Shown here piece by piece: positions 52,705 through 57,178 of a DNA stretch of 57,178 nucleotides; within the stretch, counting starts at the first letter, position 1, and every line of letters starts with the position of its first letter. Where the stretch lies: NCBI GenBank assembly GCA_002077045.2, contig KZ111147.1, forward strand, positions 1,209,775-1,266,952, written 5' to 3'. Below the pieces are notes generated by a model that saw only the letters and a list, made by a program, of their open reading frames with translations, was not told where the DNA came from and searched no databases. Position numbers and translations under genes: made by a program. This DNA is from Rachicladosporium sp. CCFEE 5018 (taxonomy: Eukaryota; Ascomycota; Dothideomycetes; Cladosporiales; Cladosporiaceae).

Positions 52705-53502
52705 TCACATTTCATCGAACAGCCTCGCCGTTACATCCCCCATGTACTCCTCCTCCAACTCATACTCCTCCCCTCCCGCACGATCGATCCCTACATCCTC
52801 GAAGGCCGCCACGACTCTCTCCACGGTGAAGCCCATCTCCACGAAGCGATCAATCATAGCCTTATTGAAACCTCTGTACGCCCTCTCCCGTGCCTCCCGC
52901 TCACTCTTCTTCCGCTCCCTCGCCTCAACCTTCTCCCTTTCCCGCAGACCAACCTCATCTAGCCCACCAGAACTACCAGCGCCCGACTTCGCAGAGCCAG
53001 GAGGAGGTAATGGTGCACCCGCGAACCTCACAGCCCAATCCCGTGCTATGTGATTGAACTGCCCTGGCCGCGACAGAAGCATAGCCGCCACCTCCGCGTC
53101 CTGTGGATCCTTGGGCTCAGGACTGCTCAGCAAGCTCTGCAAACTTATCAACGCACTCTTCAGCGTCAACACCGGACTCCATGCCGTGCCTAAGGTGTCT
53201 AGACAGATTGCTCCGGTCTGGGAGGAGACGTTGGGGTGCCAGATCTTGGTGATGAACTTCATGCGAGGGGGTTTGAAGGGGTATTCGGGTGCGAGGGTTA
53301 TGTCGACGCTGTAGTTGCCGCGTTCGTAGGGGGTGTCCGGGGGGCCGAGGAAGTGGCCGTGGAAGTGGGTTAAGTCGTCGAATTGGGGGTTTGTGTTCGG
53401 GGTGGATTGGTTTGGAGGTGTTATGGAGATGCCGGAGGTGGTGTCTTTGAGGATGTCTTGGAGCTCCTTTTGGACGCGGCGGTTGCGGTTCGCGGCGCCC
53501 AT
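52705..53502 (-). CDS. UBC1: Ubiquitin-conjugating enzyme E2 Ubc1 (E2-25K type, UBA-tailed)
   Basis: 265 aa, intronless. The UBC fold spans residues about 5-165 with FLGPPDTPYERGNY, PPRMKFITKIWHPNV (HPN at 89-91) and the catalytic Cys100 in GAICLDTLGTAWSPVLTL. A charged linker (about 175-215, E/R/K rich) leads to a C-terminal UBA domain (AMIDRFVEMGFTVERVVAAFEDVGID). Ubc1/E2-25K extends K48 chains and acts in ERAD and the cell cycle; in yeast it supports Hrd1. The linker and the NQSTPNTNPQ insert near residue 30 are longer than in yeast. Head to head with RPT2 across 584 bp. Confidence 0.94.
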   Translation of the reverse strand: MGAANRNRRVQKELQDILKDTTSGISITPPNQSTPNTNPQFDDLTHFHGHFLGPPDTPYERGNYSVDITLAPEYPFKPPRMKFITKIWHPNVSSQTGAICLDTLGTAWSPVLTLKSALISLQSLLSSPEPKDPQDAEVAAMLLSRPGQFNHIARDWAVRFAGAPLPPPGSAKSGAGSSGGLDEVGLREREKVEARERKKSEREARERAYRGFNKAMIDRFVEMGFTVERVVAAFEDVGIDRAGGEEYELEEEYMGDVTARLFDEM

Positions 53503-54086
53503 GTTGGTGGAGATGTGATGGGGTAGGTCTTTTGGGGTATGGTATACGGACGGCCAGCAAAGGCCGCAGGTGTTGGTGTCTGTCAGCCCAGACGACTAGA
53601 GTGGTGTGGAATGAGACGAGATGTCTCAGTGGGAGGATCTATATGGATCGTGGACGTGGCAAGACAGCGTACACGAGGCTGTGCAGGACTCGAGGCCACA
53701 AGCTTGCCTCAATCTTAATCACGTGCTGGCAAGTGAAGAGAGCGAAAAGCCTGCGGTCCGAGAATATGAACGAGTGGACACGCTGTTAAGCCTGAAGATC
53801 TGTCCTGAACGGTACAGTGGGCGGAGGTTGTAAATTACATCAATGTTCATCTCGAGCATGGTTGTCCGTATGAGGTCAGCTACAGATGCCTTACTAATCA
53901 GGCATCAGGAGTTGCGGAAGCTAAACACGTACTCGCGTGGGCCTGACGCTCGCATCATCACTCAAGCACTGGTTCACCACTTCCGACCTGCAATTACACC
54001 ACACGCACACTGCATGATCAAAGATAAGCCACAGCAGTCAGCAGCCAACAAACACCACCAGCGACTGCGATACGCTTTGGTAGACG
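53503..54086. promoter_or_regulatory. Divergent intergenic region UBC1 / RPT2
   Basis: 584 bp between two ubiquitin-proteasome genes read in opposite directions. I looked for a proteasome-associated control element of the Rpn4 type (GGTGGCAAA) and did not find a clear match, so shared control is only suggested by position. Confidence 0.4.
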
Positions 54087-55546
54087 ATGGTGAGCAGTCA
54101 TTAATGCCCTCCCCCGGATCCCCTCACTAACACAATCAACAGGGTCAACAGCAGTCCGGCCTCGGCGGCCCCGGCGGACCACCAGGCGCACCGGGCGGCG
54201 ACGACAAGAAGAAGAGCGAGAAGAAGGAGAAGCCCAAGTACGAGCCGCCACCACAACCCACAACCCGCATCGGACGACGGAAGAAGAAGGCCCAAGGACC
54301 AAACGCCGCCGCAAAGCTCCCCACAGTCTACCCTACAGCGCGATGCAAGCTACGCTACCTCCGCATGCAGCGTGTGCACGACCACCTTCTGCTGGAAGAG
54401 GAGTTTGTTGAGAACCAGGAGCGGCTGCGGAACGCGAAGGCTGTGACGTCGCAGACGCCGGCGACTGCGGGAGGCGATAGTGATGCGCTTGATCGGAGTG
54501 CGGATGAGAGAAGTAGGGTTGATGATATGAGGGGGTCGCCGATGGGTGTGGGTAATTTGGAGGAGCTGATTGATGATGACCACGCGATTGTCTCCTCCGC
54601 CACTGGACCGGAGTACTATGTCTCGATCATGTCATTCGTCGACAAGGACCTGCTTGAGCCGGGCGCGTCGATTCTGCTACATCACAAGTCGGTCTCGGTC
54701 GTTGGTGTACTCACAGACGATGCAGACCCAGCGGTTTCGGTGATGAAGCTGGACAAGGCGCCGACAGAAACATACGGTGACATTGGTGGGCTAGAGTCGC
54801 AGATACAGGAGGTGCGCGAGGCTGTCGAGCTCCCACTTCTCCACCCAGAGCTGTACGAAGAGATGGGCATCAAGCCTCCCAAGGGTGTCATCCTCTACGG
54901 CGCTCCCGGCACAGGCAAGACCCTCCTCGCCAAAGCCGTCGCCAATCAGACATCCGCTACCTTCCTCCGCATAGTCGGCTCCGAGCTGATTCAAAAGTAC
55001 CTCGGCGACGGTCCTCGTCTCGTACGCCAGCTCTTCCAGACAGCCGCCGAGCACGCTCCCTCAATCGTCTTCATTGACGAGATCGACGCCATTGGTACGA
55101 AGCGATATGACTCTACATCAGGTGGTGAACGTGAGATCCAGCGCACCATGCTGGAGCTCCTCAATCAGCTCGACGGATTCGACGACCGCGGAGACGTCAA
55201 GGTCATCATGGCCACCAACAAGATCGAGACGCTGGACCCTGCGCTTATTCGTCCTGGCCGTATTGACAGGAAGATTCTGTTCGAGAACCCAGACACCAAT
55301 ACGAAGCGCAAGATCTTCACGCTACACACTAGCAAGATGAGTCTGGCGCCGGATGTCGAGTTGGAGGAATTTATTGGACAGAAGGACGATTTGAGCGGTG
55401 CTGATATTCGCGCGATCTGCTCGGAGGCTGGGCTGTTGGCGCTCAGGGAGAGGAGGATGAGGGTCAATATGACGGACTTCAGAGCTGCGAGGGAGAGTGT
55501 CATGAAGACGAAGACTGAGGGCGAGCCTGAGGGGTTGTACTTGTAG
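54087..55546 (+). CDS. RPT2: 26S proteasome regulatory ATPase Rpt2 (subunit 4)
   Basis: Exon 1 is the ATG alone (54087-54089). The intron is 54090-54142 (GTGAGC, CTAAC branch, CAACAG, 53 nt) and exon 2 is 54143-55546; 468 aa. Splicing gives MGQQQSGLGG, the N-myristoylation consensus (Gly2) conserved in Rpt2. Blocks: Pro/Lys N-tail RIGRRKKKA, coiled coil LLLEEEFVENQERLRNAK, and OB domain EYYVSIMSFVDKDLLEPG. The AAA+ core has Walker A GAPGTGKT (254-261), Walker B FIDEID (313-316), GGEREIQRTMLELLNQLDGF and RPGRIDRKI. The C-terminal LYL is the HbYX-type tail that docks into the 20S ring. The linker after the coiled coil (SQTPATAGGDSDALDRS) is longer than usual. Without the intron the start would be internal and lose the myristoylation site. 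Confidence 0.95.
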
Positions 55547-55870
55547 GGTCGGAGCGGCGTGATCGGGAGTGGAGGGATCGTGATGTATGATATGGCGTTG
55601 CGCGGGAGGCGTGCTGGGCGACAAGGCATAGACTATAGCTGCATATGAGTTGGCGTTCCATACCTACTGTAACGATCAGCCTTCCTAACCACCTATCCGT
55701 ACTAACCGCATGAAGAGCTCCCACCAATCACGACGTCACTCCAAACATCGTGAACCCCGATCGTGCATTGATGCCGATGAGCTTCTTGAGACTCTCACGA
55801 TATACTACTCGAGCGGGTGTTGCTTTTCTCCAACTCACTGATACCCTACCCTGATCCGAAATCCTACACA
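55547..55870. other. Intergenic region RPT2 / FUN14-family gene
   Basis: 324 bp between two plus-strand genes. Nothing recognised. Confidence 0.4.
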
Positions 55871-56501
55871 ATGGCAACCCCCCTCTTCCGCCCCAGCATC
55901 CTCCACCTCCGCACCCCCCTCCTCTTCGCCGGCCTCGGTGTCTCGGCCGCGCTCTTCCCTCCCAGCATTTTGCAACAATTCCGCCGCTCGCATATCTACA
56001 GCGCCGACAGCCTTTCCGCCCCAGTATCGGTGAAAGACTGGAGTCTGAACCAGTACAGCAGCGATGCGAAGACGCCGATCGTGAAGAAAGAGGGAGGGTT
56101 GAATGGGAAGGCTGCTAGGCAGTTGAGCTTGGGGAGTATACTTGGTATGTTTGATCCCTACAACGATAAAGGAGGGGTCTAGCAGGACATGAGGAGGGAC
56201 AAGGACGCGAGGCTGGGTGGAAGAGCGGATCGGGATGCAAGAGCGCACAGCTGACAGAATGATCACAGGCCTAGTAGCAGGTCTCGGCGTCTCAGTCTTC
56301 TCGAAACCCCTCGTAATCCTCATCGGCCTCGCGATCGTCGGCGTACAAACCGCACAATCTTACGGCATAAAACTCGTACCCTATAACACGCTGCAGAAAT
56401 ACGTCAAGGGCGTGGATTTGCGGAGCGCGGTGCAGGATAATGTTGCGCTGAAGATAAGTTTCGGGATGATGTTTGCGCTGAGCGCGTTTGCGGAATTCTA
56501 G
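55871..56501 (+). CDS. FUN14 domain-containing mitochondrial outer-membrane-type protein
   Basis: Exons 55871-56144 and 56269-56501; intron 124 nt, the longest in the window; 168 aa. The C-terminal half has the FUN14 domain: GSILG joined to LVAGLGVSVFSKPLVILIGLAIVGVQ, then a second hydrophobic run SFGMMFALSAF, with small-residue packing motifs (G-x-x-x-G). The N-terminal 35 residues (LFRPSILHLRTPLLFAGLGVSAALF) are basic and hydrophobic and fit mitochondrial insertion. In animals FUNDC1 is a mitophagy receptor; fungal members are less studied and I see no clear W/YxxL motif for Atg8, so I do not claim mitophagy. Convergent with the aminopeptidase gene, 89 bp apart. Confidence 0.82.
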
Positions 56502-56590
56502 CCAGGTAAAGCGGTGGATGGGAAAGGCAAAGGGGGATATGTACATATGGTGTATCAAATGCTGAATGTCTAATGCTTGAGAAGATGTGA

Positions 56591-57178
56591 TCAGTAAGGC
56601 GCGCACTCTCGCTCCAGCCACTTTCGACTTAGCTCGTCGTCCGTGAAGTACGAGCTCGTCTTCTCGAGCACCTCCTTATGATACGAATTTAGCCAGTCTC
56701 GCTCCGTCTCGGACAGAAGCTCGACGTCGATCAGCTTCCGGCACATGGGCACCATCGTCACATGCTCGAAGCCCAAGTACGGTTTATCCCCGAACTTGTG
56801 CTTCGTCTCGACCTCCTTCACCATCACGATATTCTCTATCCTGATACCGAAGTTGCCGTCCTCATAGTACCCAGGCTCGTCGCTGATGACATTACCCACC
56901 GCTAGAGGCACTTCTGAGTACTGCACCCTTGTGCCGATGCCGATGGGCCCTTCATGCACATTCAGAAAGCTGCCTACGCCGTGGCCAGTGCCGTGTCGGT
57001 AGTCTAGACCGTATTGCCAGAGGAATTGCCGTGCTAGTGTATCTAACGCGAAGCCGGAGGTGCCTTTCGGGAACTTGACGAGCTCGAGCGCGATGTTGCC
57101 TTTCAATACAAGAGTATAGGCTTCCCGCTCTGCTGACGTAGGCTCGCCGAAGTGCAGTGTCCTTGTCGTATCTGTTGT
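56591..57178 (-). CDS. AMPP: Cytosolic Xaa-Pro aminopeptidase P, C-terminal part
   Basis: Runs off the right edge; 195 codons plus stop are visible. M24 pita-bread metallopeptidase that removes the N-terminal residue before proline. Visible active-site parts: TTDTTRT (metal Asp), YGLDYRHGTGHGVGSFLNVHEGP (catalytic and metal His), ISDEPGYYEDGNFGIRIEN (two metal Glu). The post-domain LGFEHVTMVPMCRKLIDVELL and NSYHKEVLEKTSSYF are typical of the XPNPEP1 group. The end is WLERECAPY. The frame is open to the window edge, so the gene continues upstream. No defect seen. Confidence 0.93.
   Translation of the reverse strand, partial: TTDTTRTLHFGEPTSAEREAYTLVLKGNIALELVKFPKGTSGFALDTLARQFLWQYGLDYRHGTGHGVGSFLNVHEGPIGIGTRVQYSEVPLAVGNVISDEPGYYEDGNFGIRIENIVMVKEVETKHKFGDKPYLGFEHVTMVPMCRKLIDVELLSETERDWLNSYHKEVLEKTSSYFTDDELSRKWLERECAPY

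Noticed and set aside
1..57178. tRNA, rRNA, CRISPR or biosynthetic cluster
   Set aside because: None recognised on reading both strands; tRNA detection by eye is imperfect, and a covariance-model scan would settle it.

Overview
The window comes from a filamentous ascomycete. Genes carry short introns (about 50-72 nt, with CTAAC/CTGAC-like branch sites), run on both strands at moderate density, and encode recognisable fungal housekeeping proteins. A dothideomycete is likely. A diploid or hybrid black-yeast-like genome (Hortaea is one candidate) would explain the layout, but the species assignment is inference.

Positions 1-39,789 hold the same gene block twice, in the same order and orientation, separated by a 100-N gap (19,884-19,983). 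Copy A (1-19,883) and copy B (19,984-39,789) are similar but clearly diverged. Each contains: EPL1 (5' end only) / LDAH-type lipid-droplet hydrolase / conserved unknown protein / AOS1 (SUMO E1) / RAD14 (XPA) / PHO88-SND3 / large disordered protein / ALE1 acyltransferase / CENP-A centromeric histone / derlin / small Cys-containing protein / hot-dog thioesterase / 5' part of a fungal regulatory protein. A second 100-N gap (39,790-39,889) follows. The next contig starts again inside the same regulatory gene, with 666 bp matching the end of copy B, and here that gene is complete. Contig edges lie where the two copies become identical. I therefore read the 'tandem duplication' as two haplotypes or homeologs of one locus laid end to end by the scaffolder. 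Comparing them is informative: LDAH has a nonsense codon in A, PHO88 has lost its stop in B, the small Cys protein is truncated in B, and the disordered protein has a strongly divergent C-terminal third.

Positions 39,890-57,178 are single copy: regulatory protein, small basic/acidic DNA-binding-like protein, KAE1 (tRNA t6A), NOP2 (rRNA m5C), CWC2 (splicing), an iron-type alcohol dehydrogenase, UBC1 (E2) head to head with RPT2 (proteasome ATPase), a FUN14-family protein, and the C-terminal part of a cytosolic Xaa-Pro aminopeptidase. Three intergenic regions here contain degenerate tandem arrays (about 50-80, 100 and 107 bp periods).

No tRNA, rRNA, CRISPR, transposase or secondary-metabolite cluster was seen. 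The genes are ordinary core eukaryotic functions, and no operon-like system is evident. The most notable points are the allelic structure, the spliced CENP-A gene that single-frame ORF finding misses, and the degenerate arrays.
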